Origin: Rehmannia glutinosa
Lineage: Eukaryota; Streptophyta; Magnoliopsida; Lamiales; Orobanchaceae
Length of the DNA stretch: 64,000 bases
Direction of reading: 5' to 3'
Assembly: GCA_016081115.2 (NCBI GenBank)
Contig: CM071930.1
Location: forward strand, 41,329,335-41,393,334
A program made the position numbers and the translations under genes. Below are positions 12,062 through 24,256 of the stretch, one piece after another. Positions within the stretch are counted from its first letter, which is position 1; every line of letters begins with the position of its first letter. Below the pieces are notes generated by a model. It had not been told where the DNA came from and made no database searches. It saw only the letters and a list, made by a program, of their open reading frames with translations.

Positions 12062-13683
12062 TGTAGGTCCCAAGGGGTGTGAGTAAGGTTTAGAAGGGGG
12101 GGTTGAATAAACCTTACCAACTTTTCGATTTTAGTCCTTTTAAAATAATACAGAGTTAATTTCACAGCTAAGTCCTTGAGGGACAACTAAGTTAGTTAAC
12201 CAAATAGAGTTAGTCACTCACTCACGACTCGATTGAGCCGTTGATAGAATAACTCACTTTAGTTTAGTCTAAACCTTAACTTGGATGTGATGAGATTTTC
12301 AAAAGACTTAACACCCTTGAATTTGGTTTAAGTTTGTTTTAACACTTGGTTTTACCACTTTGTTAATTATCAGTTGGATAGCAAATTATCAACAGATATA
12401 AAATGATATGCAGAAATAAAGTGCTGAAATGTAAATGACACAATAATTTTTATAGAGGTTCGAAGATGAGGTAATTCTTCTACTCCTCTCTTCTCCAACT
12501 CCTGGAGGAATCCATTAAGTATTGATCAGAGTATAAAGTGGTTATCAGTCCAGACACAAGTCTTGATCACACAGCTGACTTGATCTTTTGGGACTCAGTT
12601 TGGAGATGCCTTCACACACAGTGGCTTCTCGTCCGACTCAGGCTTTCTTCTTCACGGCGGCTGTCTTGCTACTTCAGCTCACTTGCTCAAGCTTCTTGGA
12701 TTTGATCACGAAGCCCTCCAATAATTTGAGACTGGTTCGACCTTGAACCTTTCTACAATCCTCCTTGGAATGTAGACCCCTTTTGATTCTTCAAAAGTTT
12801 CCTCTTCAACAGTTTGAAGTTGTCTTTCCTTCACAGCTTGGTGTTGGATCGATTTCCTTCGAAATTTAGGCTTGTAGAAAGGTTCAAGGTCGAACCAGTC
12901 TCAAGGTTTGAGGATTTGCTTGAATAACTTGAGAATATTTTGCAGGTTACAGTGTAAATAAATGTTTGATTGCTCGTGGTTCAGGTATTCAAGGTTTTTT
13001 TTTCAAAGTGATTCCTCAGCCTTTTATAGTGAACTTTCAAAAATCTGCCCGTTGAAGAGATAGGCTGATTTTCAAAAGTCACTTGTGTTCGTTGGCTTGT
13101 CTTGTTGCAGTCCTTGATGTTGACATTTCCTCGTATTAAATGGATGTTCACTTTTGGACTCGACACGAGGTGCGATCTTCCCATTGATTTATTCCTTTTG
13201 CACGCTTCGGGGGATCAACACTTTCGGACATGGCAAAGCATGGAAGTATTACTTATTTAAGTAAGCTTCTTGACTTACGTACAACGGATTCTTTTGATTG
13301 TCTTGATTTGATCACTGCGTTCTCTAACTTCCCCAGGTGACTTGAGTTAGCTTCCAATTAATGGATGACTCATCCGTCACTTCAACTTGAGACTTGGCTT
13401 CTTGAGTTGACTTGACCGACACTTCACACGATTGTATCCCAAATAGATACTCCTCCTTCGAGTTCTTGTCTTCTCCTCCTTGCCATACTCAATGTTTTTC
13501 ACAAAGGAGTCTTCATTTCGATCTTGATTGACTTCTTGTATATCCAGCATAGCCGACTTGACTCACTCGGCTAAATGCAGCCCTATCTATTACAATGCAA
13601 ATTACAAGGAAAATGGGGTGCCAACTTTCTAGTCTAAGTTTTACATGACATTCATCAAAATCTAAACAATAAATTTCCCAACA
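12062..13683 (-). repeat. 5' LTR of inverted copia family 1
   Basis: A 1622-bp LTR in reverse orientation, bounded by TGTAGG at 12062 and CCCAACA at 13683, the reverse complements of the canonical CCTACA end and TGTTGGG start. It includes the same gene-like debris as the other copies (for example 12981-13184), which is LTR sequence and not a gene. Confidence 0.92.
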
Positions 13684-14044
13684 CCGTCTTCAACCAGACT
13701 CAGATTTCTAGCATAACTTTCGTTGAACCGTGTTAGTTGAAATTCTTGAGCCCTAATATTCTATACCATCCATCAGACGAATGGCGTTGCACTATTTTCT
13801 CGGATTAAGTATCGCCTGAGAAATTTGCTCTTTTGATATTGGCCTCCCACAGCAGCAGCGATTTGGGCTTCTTGAATCTCCAAAGATTCCAGTCTCACAC
13901 TCAACAAAAACAATGTTAGAAACGATGAAGAAAAAAATAAAATAAAAAATCGTAAAAAGAATAAAATAAAAAAATTTATTACAAAAAATATGCTTCAATT
14001 AAGATTGGACTAGTTATTACTATATCTAAGTAGAATCTAATCAA

Positions 14045-14062
14045 TCCTCGGCAACGGCGCCA
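14045..14062 (-). promoter_or_regulatory. primer binding site, tRNA-Asp type
   Basis: The minus strand reads TGGCGCCGTTGCCGAGGA six bases after the LTR terminus. This is the tRNA-Asp-complementary primer site typical of Athila/Tat gypsy elements. Confidence 0.85.
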
Positions 14063-14068
14063 AAAACT

Positions 14069-15739
14069 TGTTCGCCAAAAATTATTTTGGTTCATACAAC
14101 TGCAAGTGTACAGTGTAGTTTAAAGGATAATGGCAAGCAAAGTCGTATTCCTCAGGGATTGAAGCTCAAAACACTTAGGCTATAATAACATCGTATTCCA
14201 ATTTTATTGTACCGACCGAAAATCAAGTTATCTTATTCTAAGGAAAAAATTGAAAATTAAGAAAGAAAATAAAATAAATTTGTGAACTCCACAAGTATTT
14301 TCAACATCTTTAGGAGCAACCTTAGGCACATAATCTCAATATGCTTCTTCAATATTAAATGCGAATAAAGTTTTAAAAACTAATTCATGCAATTCTATGG
14401 GTTCAAATTCCTAATATCATTTTCTCACCTGGTCAGGTGGTGCGTAAACAGTTGATTAATAACAATTGTAGTTTGGTCAGAACGTTACAATTCTTATTAA
14501 CTCCAAAAAGATTTGTGAATTGAATGACTCCCCACAAACACGCCTGTCACACATGTTTCATGTCTGAATTCGATTTTCGTCTTACTAGAACTCACTTGGT
14601 CGGATTATGGACTAGAAGTATGCATGCAAATTATTGATCAGATAAAAAGCAATTATAAATAAGCACTCGAATTCATAAAATAGAACGCATGAAGAAATTA
14701 AGAAAACAAATAGTCATATTTAATATAAATCCACAGTTTCGATTATGCCCCTAAGATCCAAAAAATATGCCAAACATTGATTACAAACTCATAGACAAAT
14801 TCGAATCAATATTATGACATCATATAAGCACAAACAAGAGTTCTTAGACATAGAAAGAAAACTCCTTCTTGTCAGGATGGATTTCCTTCCAAGCCCTCGA
14901 AGCTCTTGTGCTCCCTAGATGCGAAAGTCTTGTGGTGTTCTTCGCGGCCTAGCCTTTTGCTCTCAGAAGTTCTTCTTTGTTCCTGTGTTATTTGATGTGT
15001 TTTTGCTATATGAAGTTGTGTTGGATGATGATAATTCGTTCAAGCCTTGGTCCCCTTTATATAGATGCTTTGAGAGGTCACTTGTAGAGTTTGAATGGGA
15101 GAAAAACTCTAAAAAATGCGTCTGGCAGAGTCCCACACGGTTGTGTGGATTTAGCCCTTTCCCACACGCCCGTGTGGTCTCACATGGTCGGGTCATGTGG
15201 CCCTGGTTCCGTCTCCTGTTTTTGTCCCTTTTTCACACGGTTGTGTCATTCCACACTGGCTTTTTCACACGGCCGTGTGATACCACATGGTCCGGCCGTG
15301 TGACGTATTTTTGACCATGTTATTGTCCGAATTAGCTCCTAGGGTCTCATAAAAGTTGTAGCCCTTTCTCTTAGCTTTCCATACGCACTTGAATCACCTC
15401 AATAGCAATTTTGTAGAGAAAGTTATGGCCAAAATACTAAACCCTGCCAGTGTTGGAAACTGTTAGCGCATTTGGACGTTTTTGAGGGAAATTTCCTTTT
15501 GTTTGACCTTCCATGCTTCTCTTCTTCATATTTTTGCTCGTACATTAGCTTTTGATCTATACTTTGGGACGTGATGTCTCTTTTTGTCCAATTTAGTTCC
15601 ATTTTCTGCAAAATTCACAAAAGTACGCAGTATCACGCCCAACAAAGGAAACCAAGTAAATCACACCAAATATGCATGCAAATGCATCAAATATATATCA
15701 TTTTAAACCCTCAAATGCACGTATATTTTACACTCATCA
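14069..15739 (-). repeat. gypsy LTR (inverted)
   Basis: A 1671-bp LTR bounded by TGATGAGTG...GGCGAACA on the minus strand. A stretch at 15130-15303 carries several near-palindromes of the type CACACGGCCGTGTG. ORFs inside (14919-15314 and others) have no domain and are read as chance. Confidence 0.8.
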
Positions 15740-16242
15740 GGTGTAAATATGTGACACGACATGATAACCCGACACAAACCTAACACAAATTTAGCAAGTA
15801 TAGGTACAACCCTTAATAAGTTTGGGTCAAAATCGTGTTGGACACAGTTAACACGGGAAATAAATATGTCAGGTTAGGTCGACCCACCTGTCGACACGAT
15901 TGACCTATTTAACCCGTTTAATTTTATAGTGATATTATTTTCATATTTTGTGATATTTTAGTTGGTTATATGATGATGGACAAATTATTGAATGCATTTC
16001 TCATAATTTAATGTATTTTTTATTTGTAATATTAGTTTTTTCTTCATTGTTTTTTATTTTTTTTTGTTTCAACTTTAAATTATATATGTATTTCGTGTCG
16101 TGTTACCCGTGTCATAAACAAATCATGTTCATGTCGTGTATCTTGACACAAATAATTAAATGAGTCGTGTTCGTGTCAACGTATAATACTCGTATCAGAA
16201 CACGATCATCAAACACGAAACAATACACGATTGACACCCCTA
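15740..16242. mobile_element. hAT-type MITE, left tip interrupted by gypsy LTR
   Basis: The ends are imperfect inverted repeats (GGTGTAAATATGTGACACG on the left; reverse complement of the right end TAGGGGTGTCAATCGTG). 'Cgtgtcgtgt' motifs lie near both ends and the core is AT-rich and non-coding. This is the pattern of short hAT derivatives. The gypsy LTR ends exactly at its left tip, so the gypsy element probably inserted there. The TSD cannot be checked on the left. Confidence 0.55.
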
Positions 16243-16325
16243 GTTTGGAGGGCCCTAGGTTATCCCAGGGAAGCCTCTCCAGTGCTTAAGTCAACAAATG
16301 TTCAAAGGACTAATCCAGAGTGTAA

Positions 16326-16600
16326 GGCTTCATTTAGAATGATGGATCTGAAGTTAATGATTTAAAATCAATAAGTTCTCATTTTAAGCTATTTTCAGTA
16401 ATTGTGGTGGATTTCAAATCCATCTTATATATACTCATTTGAAATCATTCTCCCAAATCCTTCAATCGAAATGCAACCCAACTCTAAACCTAAGGTTGCA
16501 TTTGGATGAGAGGGTTTGGGGGAAAAATCCAAATTATTCCATTTAAGATAGATTTGAAATCATTCAAAATGATTCAAAATGCATGTATGCGGGTGCTTGT
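16326..16600. mobile_element. Tourist-like MITE remnants
   Basis: Two starts of the type TAA-GGCTTCATTTAG (16323) and TAA-GGTTGCATTTGG (16491) with subterminal 'gatttgaaat' motifs and an inverted counterpart at 16460-16479. Related sequence recurs at 18060-18100 and 19151-19355. The TAA flank and GG-start tips suggest PIF/Harbinger-derived MITEs. Exact ends are unsure. Confidence 0.35.
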
Positions 16601-18326
16601 TAGAGATCAAGTACATTGAGTATGACCCAATAGAAATTCTTAACTGAATTAATAATTTCCACACTGCGATGGTACATGATTAGTCTTTAGACTTGAGGCA
16701 TGATAGTAGCCTTGTGCACATCCTGTAATATTTTGATTTATCTTCCGATTGCTTGACAATCATAAAGAGGATATTTTGGATGTTGCATTAGTGTACATAG
16801 AGGTTAATCAGTGGCCAACATAGAGTTCGACACTTGTTTATTGACAAGAGAATCTCCCGTGTTTTCATAGTTCGTGATTTAATGACCGTGACCAAGACAT
16901 GATGAATATTGATTCATAAAGAAATCACTAAAACTTGAAATGGAATCACAGTTATTAAATCAAGTGGGTTTCGACTTATAATCCATGCCCAATATTTAAT
17001 CGGGAGATTAGATGTCGAAAGGACCGTACATGTATACAACCACATTCGAAATAGGTTTACTCGCTATTTCACCTATTGCTAGGGGATCATGCCACTTGTT
17101 AGATATTCCCATGATTTGTAGGTTTTTGGAATTAAAGAGTTAATTTTAAAAACATATTAATTAATTGGATTTTTTTAAATAAATCAAAAATGAGATAAAA
17201 AAAAAAAAAAAAAAAGTCCTGGTCATAAGCCGACCAGGTAGCTAAATGCTTGGGGCCTCGTTAAAACCTACCAAGGTAATTGAATAATTATTATTCGTAA
17301 GTTACAAAAGTTGTAAGCCTACTGCTAGCATTAGTTGTGAACCTAAAGGGTCACACACAAAAGGGTTGGTATCATTTCTTCAATCGAAAATAGTCTAAAG
17401 GGTTGGATACAATTAATTGTAGAGATTAATTAATTGTGACTTGATTTTAATTCAATGATTGAATTAAATATTTAATTAAATAATTATATTATTTAATTAG
17501 ACCTAATTAGATTAGAAAGTCTTGGAGTAAAAAATAATTTAACTTATAAGATCAATTAATTTATAAAAGACTAGATTTAATAATTAAATATAGCCAAATA
17601 AATAATTGGATTATTTATTTGGGCTAAGTGGAATTGATTTGATTAAATTAATTGAATATGAATTGGATCAATTAATTGAAATTAATTGATGGACCTTTTT
17701 AATTAAATGTCCAACCCAATATTTCACTAAGCCCATAAGGATAGGCCCATCTAGCTAATTTGAAAGAAAGAAAATGATGGAGGGATTTTCTTGTGAATAT
17801 CCGGATAAGGTTTATCCGAATATGTCAAGATATCGTAGGATCAACTGAGATTATCCTATAATATTCTCCTACTTCTTTTAGGTTTTGAACCTGGACACTT
17901 TTATGAATATTGAATGAATCGTATAAGTATCTGTAGAAGAATAACTGATACACATAACAGATAAAATAGAGAAGATGTATCCTCTAGTTTACAGTAGCTT
18001 ATAATTAATGACTTCATCCAAACATCATCAATAGATGTGTTATTATGAATTTGAAAATCTTAATTTCAAATCCATCAATTCAATGGAGCCTAAAGGAATT
18101 TAGTACTTACATTGTAATTAAATTACAAATGAATATGAAAAGACTATTTATACTTGAGATGTTGGGCTTTGTATATTGAGATGGGCCTCATGGGCCGTTT
18201 GACAATAGTTTGACCCTAATAATAATATTCATAGATAAATAATTAAACAATAAAAAGATAATTACGATTTTACCCTTCACCAAGAGACGGTGAAGAATAA
18301 TATGAACAATAATGGACACACCTAGG
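16601..18326. other. intergenic, no gene seen
   Basis: AT-rich DNA without convincing coding potential. A segment from about 16608 begins TGTTAGAGATC and may be a degraded solo LTR, but I could not find a matching end or TSD. An A-run of 20 bases lies at 17196-17215. Another Tourist-like piece is at 18060-18100. Confidence 0.4.
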
Positions 18327-19018
18327 TAGGGGTGACCACGATTTCGGAACCGCCGGTTTCGGTTCCTCATTTTGGAGGAACCGGAACCAGAATCATTTCC
18401 TCATGGTTTCGATTCCAAAATCGGAACCGATGGTTCCGGTCCGATTCCGAACCTGGTTCCTCCATGGTTGGTTCTGATTAAAATCGGAACCGTTTGTTTA
18501 TCTTTTGATAATTTTTTGATTTTTTAAAAATAGTTTATCAATTTCAGTTAAAAAAAGAAAAAAAAGCCTTGAACTTAATATTCAATTAAGTTTTATACTT
18601 AATAACTATCTATATATACTATTAGAGTATAGAATAATCAAATTTCACGTAGTTCGCTTACAAGATTTGGTCTAAAACGTGTCTTATGTAGTTATGAATA
18701 TAAAACATCATAATAAACATTTAACATTTCTTCTAGCATATGTTTACCAAAAAATAATTGTTGGTTTTAACCTTAAAAAAATGGTTCCATCACGGTTCTA
18801 TAACGGTTCCACCGACGGTTCTAACCGACGATTAAAACCGCTGATTCCACAGTTTTTGAGACCAAGGAACTGAACCAAAACCGACTAGAACCGGAACCGA
18901 CCTACACGGTTCCGGTTCCGATTTGGGAACCATTGACCACAGTTACGGTTTAGGAACCGTTGACCACAATTCCAGTTCCGGTTTGGAACCCGGTTTCGGT
19001 TCCATTTGTCCACCCCTA
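18327..19018. mobile_element. hAT MITE with 8-bp target-site duplication
   Basis: A 692-bp non-coding element with terminal TAGGGGTG...CACCCCTA inverted repeats, flanked by a perfect 8-bp duplication CACCTAGG (18319-18326 and 19019-19026). Both subterminal regions are packed with variants of GGTTCCGGTTCC, giving extensive self-complementarity. The 8-bp TSD and short TIR place it in the hAT superfamily. Confidence 0.9.
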
Positions 19019-19150
19019 CACCTAGGGAACAAAAATCCTATGGTGTAAACATATACATGAAAATATTGCAGAAATAAAATTAATTCAAACTTAACATTTA
19101 ATATACGATATATCTTAACATATATTTTAGCAAAGTTTACAATTTTAGTA

Positions 19151-19355
19151 GGCTCCATTTAGATTGATGAATTTAAAGCTACGAATTTCAAATAATAACA
19201 AATTCATTGAATTTCAAATCCTTAGGCTCCAATTTTGAGTACTTTTTGAGTTATTGTGGTGGATTTCAAATCCATGTTATATGAAATTATTTGAAATTTT
19301 TCCCACAAATTCTCACTCCAAATCCAAACTTTTTCATCCAACCGCAGCCGCAACC
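19151..19355. mobile_element. Tourist-like MITE
   Basis: A 205-bp piece starting GGCTCCATTTAG and ending with the inverted counterpart CAACCGCAGCCGCAACC, followed by TTA. The interior 'gtggatttcaaatccat' is shared with 16326-16600. Non-coding. Confidence 0.4.
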
Positions 19356-19590
19356 TTAGGGAGGGAAGTACGATATACTTTGATAGAAATAGTTTGGAAT
19401 CAATTGAGTTAGGCCTAAGTTGGCCCTAAATGCCATTTATTTCGACAATAAAATTAAAAAAACTCCATATTTTTCCTTTTTCCTTTTGTTGAAATCCGAT
19501 GCAACCTCATTCTAAACCTAGGACTTCTTTTAGTAGACCCCTTTTAATTGAAAAAAACAATTCCTAGCAAAAAAGAACTAATAATTACTT

Positions 19591-20515
19591 GGGTAAATCT
19601 CATTTTACCCCCTATACTCTCTTATTGAATATCACTTTACCCCCTTATACTTTTAATTATATCAATTTAGCCCCTTGTACTATCCATTTGTTTCACTTTA
19701 CCCCCTTATACAATTAAAATATTATTTAATCCTCATATTCCTTTATTAAATGACCTAATTGCCCCTTCTATTATTTTAATTTAACAATGACATCAAATAC
19801 ATATAATTTATTTTTGGAAACATAATTTGTCATTTATTAAAATTAATATAGTTCCTATTAAATAACTATACTGTAGGTTATTTTATGTAAACTAATATAT
19901 TCATATTTTTTATAATAAATCCAAAATTATGTATAATAATATTTTGTATTAAAAAAATTAACCATTAAAATGACTATTTTTTTATTACTATTTAACATAG
20001 TTTTTATTAAATTATGGTTATTCAATTAGTAATTGAAAAAATTAATAATAATATTTCACATATTTAATAAAATTGTATTATATTATATAATTTTAGGTAT
20101 GTGATGAATAATAAATTAAAAGTATAAATTTATTTGGTAAGTGAAATATCCTATTATATATTAAGTTAATAGAGACTATATTAAAGTTAAATAATTAGCA
20201 ACTAAATGTAAAATATAATAGATAAAATATTAACCATTAATTAATCTACTTGTGAAAGTTAATTTAGAAAACAAATACAAGTTCATTAATATTAAATGTT
20301 TTAAAGTGATTTTGTTATTTTAATAAAACTAATAGGCAAGGATAAAATGATCATTGTTTTGAGTATTTGAGTATAAAATAATATTATAAAAGAATAAAGG
20401 GTAATGTGATACTAATTAAGAGTATAAGGGGATAAAATAATACAATTGTCAATTATGAGTATAAAAGGGTAAAATAATACCCAAAAAGAGTATAGAAGGC
20501 AAAGTGAGATTTACC
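19591..20515. mobile_element. MULE-type MITE with 9-bp target-site duplication
   Basis: A 925-bp AT-rich non-coding element whose left end GGGTAAATCTCATTTTACCC is mirrored by the right end (reverse complement starts GGTAAATCTCACTTT). A 9-bp duplication TAATTACTT lies at 19582-19590 and 20516-20524. TIRs of about 80 bp carry repeated 'ttaccccctatact' units. The TSD length and long TIRs fit Mutator-like elements. Confidence 0.85.
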
Positions 20516-20929
20516 TAATTACTTTTGGAACCCTTTCAAAAAAAATTACTTTTGGAACGAAGGAAATCTCAAATCTGCCATAAAACAGAAAGGGAAAATT
20601 TTTAAAGTACCCACTATGGATAGTGGGTACTCTTTTCTACCCACTAGGATAGTAAACTTCTTTTCTACCCAAATTGGCCAAAATACCTCTCCTTTAAGTT
20701 GGTGATTTTGAATTTTGAAATCTAAGACATAAATATACCATTTAATACCGTATAGGAAACCGTATAAAAACCAATGACAAAACAAAAGTGAAAAAACAAA
20801 ACAATAGTAATTTCCACCCCCCCATTTCATGCCCACTCTGGTCCACATTTGACCCTACAAAAACCCCATTTTGAGGTGCCCCTCGTCTTCAAGAAGAAGG
20901 AATTTCCACCCCCATTTCGTATATATAGA

Positions 20930-22740
20930 GAAGAAGAACAAATAGGGGTGATACCCAACACCCATTTCGCGCCCAACATCGTGCGATCTATATACTAATG
21001 GCACCTTCCGCCTTGCACCTGACTCACACCTTCCTCCTCCGCTCCACGATGCCCTAAAGTTTTGTTTGTTGTATAATGTTTAGAATGATTATTTAGTTTT
21101 ACATGAAATATATTTCATGTTTTGTTACATGTGAATGATTAGGGCTTAGTTGTTCGAAAGTTTGAAATATATGAAGTTTTGAGTTGTTTTGTGGGATTAA
21201 TAAAAATGGTGGATTGTTTGGTTTTGGCACGATATGGTGTTGAAGACGATGGGGCAGCGATATCGTGCCGTGGATAATTTGGGTTTTTGTTGAAGGCGAT
21301 GGGGGCGATGCGTAGGGGAGACTTTCCTTTATTTTTGGGATATTGTCCCGGCCCATTTGGAAATACTCCTTTCGTTATTTGAAATATTGATGCATTATAT
21401 TTTTTGTAAATCATTACTACATTTCTTCATGTTTTGTACCTCATTACTAAATTTCCACCATCGATGGTTGAGACCCTATATCATCGAGAGAGGGCCCGGA
21501 TCGCGGGATACGTTCGATCGAATATTATCCACCATCGATATAGTCTTGACTTTCCTATTTTATGGATCATTTTTATTGGGGCCACATATGTTGCGATGGA
21601 GGTGCGTGTGCGGATGCTATATATTTTTTTCCATTTTATATATATTTGTACTTAGTTTTTCAAATATTTAAAAATCTTATTTTTGACACTTATCAATGTT
21701 CTCACAGATTTGGGCATTCGAGGAGATACCTCGGGGTGATCGGGTTTCACCAACCGCACGGTAATGTCTAATGGCACCTTCCGTGATCACGACACGATGC
21801 CCTAATTGCGAAGGTATTATTTGCCTTTTACGTTGGAGGTTTTCGAGACCACCGTTGACATGACATGATTTTTTTTGACTTTGACACGGTATGTATTAAC
21901 ATTGTTTACTTATTTATTTATTTAATTAATAAATTATTTTTATTAATTTATTTATATATTTTTTGGGGCCACTTATGTCTTTATTTGACGATATATATTT
22001 TTATTTTATTTATATTTGTACTTAGTTTTTAAATATTTAAAAAATCTTATTTTTGACACTTATCAATGTTATCATGAGATATTGGGCATCCGAGCGATAC
22101 CGGGAGGAGCTCCAATAGATATATATGGAGCCTTCGTTGGAGGTTTTCGATGATCCGTTGATTATTTTTTCTTTGTTATGTATCCTTGTTCATCCTTTAT
22201 TTAATTAATAAATTATTTTTTATTAATTTATTTATATATTTATTTACAGTCTTTAGTGTGTCAAAAACCCTATGAGATATTGATCCGCGGGAGGAGCTCC
22301 AACGGATATATAGCAGTCGATGATCCGATTATTTTGTTAGGTCCCGGTTCATCCCAAAGGAGAACCAATTTTTATCTTTAGGGAGGGGGCGGCGGAGGCA
22401 GAAATTCTTCTTTAGATCCGAGCCCCAGCGGGCGGGCGAGGCGCGGATCGGGGCAGAGGAGAGGGGACCTGATTGGTGGGTCGACACTACTACTCCTACG
22501 ATTGATAGGCCGGAGAGCGGCGTAGATAGATGGCCCATCATCCCATCGGTGATGATCCTTTAGATGGCGGGACGATATGACGCATCACCAGGCGGGTAGA
22601 TGCACAAAGTTGATCCATCTCATGTCCATGAGGAGTATGCACGTGTTGATCCATCCGTCCCATGACGAGTATCGCGCGATGATCCATCGATCCGTCGGGA
22701 TACTCGTGTTGATCAATCTGTGAGTTGCGACAGATATCTT
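20930..22740 (+). other. MULE left arm with internal tandem duplication
   Basis: Mostly decayed DNA between the left TIR and the recognisable part of the ULP-like gene. A block of about 90 bp at 21635-21725 ('tttgtacttagttttt...gacacttatcaatgtt') recurs at 22003-22095, with a second shared AT-rich block at 21910 and 22196, so a segment of about 370 bp was duplicated in tandem. Short ORFs (21434-21655, 22538-22822) may be remnants of the N-terminal exons, but no domain is recognisable. Confidence 0.5.
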
Positions 22741-24256
22741 TGCACGATGATGCGGGTGTTATGCGGGAGATTAGCTTGATTCGAGAGATGCATAGAGGAG
22801 CGGTTCGCTCGATTGGAGACACGAGTCGATGATGTTGTTTCTCGGTTAGAGAATGTCATCTCAAAGGAGGGTTCTCGCTGGGCGGATGCCTAGATCGGAA
22901 GATAGGTCGGGTTCCGGGCCTTGTTCGGGAGGAGATTAGGCGTCTGTTCCCCCATACCTTGATCGATAAATTACGATGACTCGTGCATGGCGATCGAGAG
23001 ATATCCGAGCGATCATTGCGTGACGCCACCGTCGACTACCCCTCCGGCCATGTCGACTCCTCCTCCTCCGACCATGTCGACTCCTCCTCCGGCAGTGTCG
23101 ACTCTTTCTCCTCCTCCTCCTCGGCCATGTCGACTCCTTCCCTCATCCGGCAGTGACGACTTCTCTTCCGCCATTGTCGACTCCTATTATGCCTGTGTTA
23201 GCACATTCTCCGTGACCACGAGTGTCAGTCACGATTCCGAGGCCATTGTCGTCTCCTCTTCGAGCTCCCTCTCCGACACTCGTGGTCTCTGGTCCACGAG
23301 CGCCCTCTCCATATTTGCCCTCTCCTACTTCCTTCATCCAGGTTCGGGATAGGCAGCCGTCGCGGCATATTTGCAGCCCATTCAGGGATCCTAGGTCTCG
23401 CAAGCCAGACCCGACCAAGAGGGAGTATACCCGCTTCTTAGAGTCTAATGAAGAGTAAATATTAAATATTTTTGCATTTGTCGTGTCGTCTTAGTATTAA
23501 CATCTTATATTAGTGCAATGTCTTAATATTTGAGGGTCCAATTGCAGGAGGAACGTGGGGCTTATGTACCTTGTTGGGCCATCATTTTTTAAGGAAATGG
23601 CGGATCCAAAGGAAGAGTTGGAAAATGATGTAAGTTTCTTAAATTTTTGCATTGTTTAGTTGATGAATATTTTATCGATTAATATCGATTTCTTTCATTT
23701 CTATACAACATATAAATGCATTCCTATCCATACTACAGTCCGATCCCCAGTTTCTTGGGGTTGTGCCTCATGAGAATCAAGTGGGAACTTATAGGATTGT
23801 ATCTACGACATTTTCGGTTAGTTTATTTATTATGTGTCTCGTATTTTACTGTAAAATTAATAAATGATACTTGTTAACCTATAAACATTTTTCAATGTGT
23901 AGGATTCCATACGGCACATATGGAATCGTATGCATGAACGGGATCCTGCTGACACAGTATATGACCCAGCGACCATGGAGGAGATTCCTCCCGGACAGGT
24001 TGGATGAGTTGGTTAGGGTTGTCCAGCACGGATCTCCAGGATGGGGTAATCCTGGTCCGTGGAGTGCCGTAGCGCAGGTACACTTGAATTTATTTCTTTT
24101 TTTGGCTAGTTTATTCATTTTTTTCATTCAAATTGTTTGATTAATTAATGATTTTGTTTTGTTTTCCAGGTGTTCATGATCGTGAATTTATCGGGCCATT
24201 TTGTCGTGTGCAGACTGGATCTACGTAAAGCCAAAGTATATATGTACGACTCTGAT
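22740..24256 (+). pseudogene. ULP1 (C48) SUMO-protease-like gene captured by MULE, truncated
   Basis: A helical segment (MREISLIREMHRGAVRSIGD, about 22756-22815) is followed by a Pro/Ser-rich linker (23000-23340) and the exon with SRHICSPFRDP (to 23454). GT-AG junctions then give phase-consistent exons 23548-23629, 23739-23816, 23903-24077 and 24170-24256. The last reads VFMIVNLSGHFVVCRLDL and YMYDSD, matching the His and Asp boxes of the C48 papain-like fold. One extra base near 23990-23994 shifts the fourth exon. The expected Cys box is absent because copia sequence begins at about 24257 and the transposase gene ends at 25956. Active C48 enzymes cleave SUMO precursors and conjugates; this copy cannot. 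Family assignment rests on these motifs. Confidence 0.72.

Larger units (their letters stand above)
8845..13683 (-). mobile_element. Ty1/copia retrotransposon, 5' half, inverted (family 1)
   Basis: Read on the minus strand this is LTR (13683-12062), primer binding site, gag, protease, pre-integrase and the first part of integrase. It stops exactly where the forward element's LTR ends. It is the same family as the forward element by LTR sequence. Its missing half probably lies left of the window beyond the forward copy. The outer LTR edge at 13683 abuts gypsy-type 5' leader DNA, so this copy seems to have inserted into that element. Confidence 0.88.
13684..15739 (-). mobile_element. Ty3/gypsy (Athila/Tat-like) LTR and leader fragment
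   Basis: The minus strand reads: LTR starting TGATGAGTG (15739), ending GGCGAACA (14069), a six-base spacer, a tRNA-Asp-type primer site, then about 360 bp of leader ending where the inverted copia LTR begins. No gag or pol is present, so the rest was lost or displaced by the copia insertion. The lineage is inferred from the primer site and the LTR start, both common in Athila/Tat elements. Confidence 0.8.

Noticed and set aside
14919..15314. ORF of 131 residues
   Set aside because: Inside the gypsy LTR; composition is driven by the CACACGG palindromes and there is no domain.
16608..18180. Solo LTR beginning TGTTAGAGATC
   Set aside because: No matching terminus or 5-bp TSD could be found, so it is kept only as a possibility in the intergenic entry.
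22987..23352. Proline/serine-rich protein gene (121 residues)
   Set aside because: Best read as the low-complexity linker of the ULP-like gene in another frame; the frame that splices into the next exon is 23222-23454.
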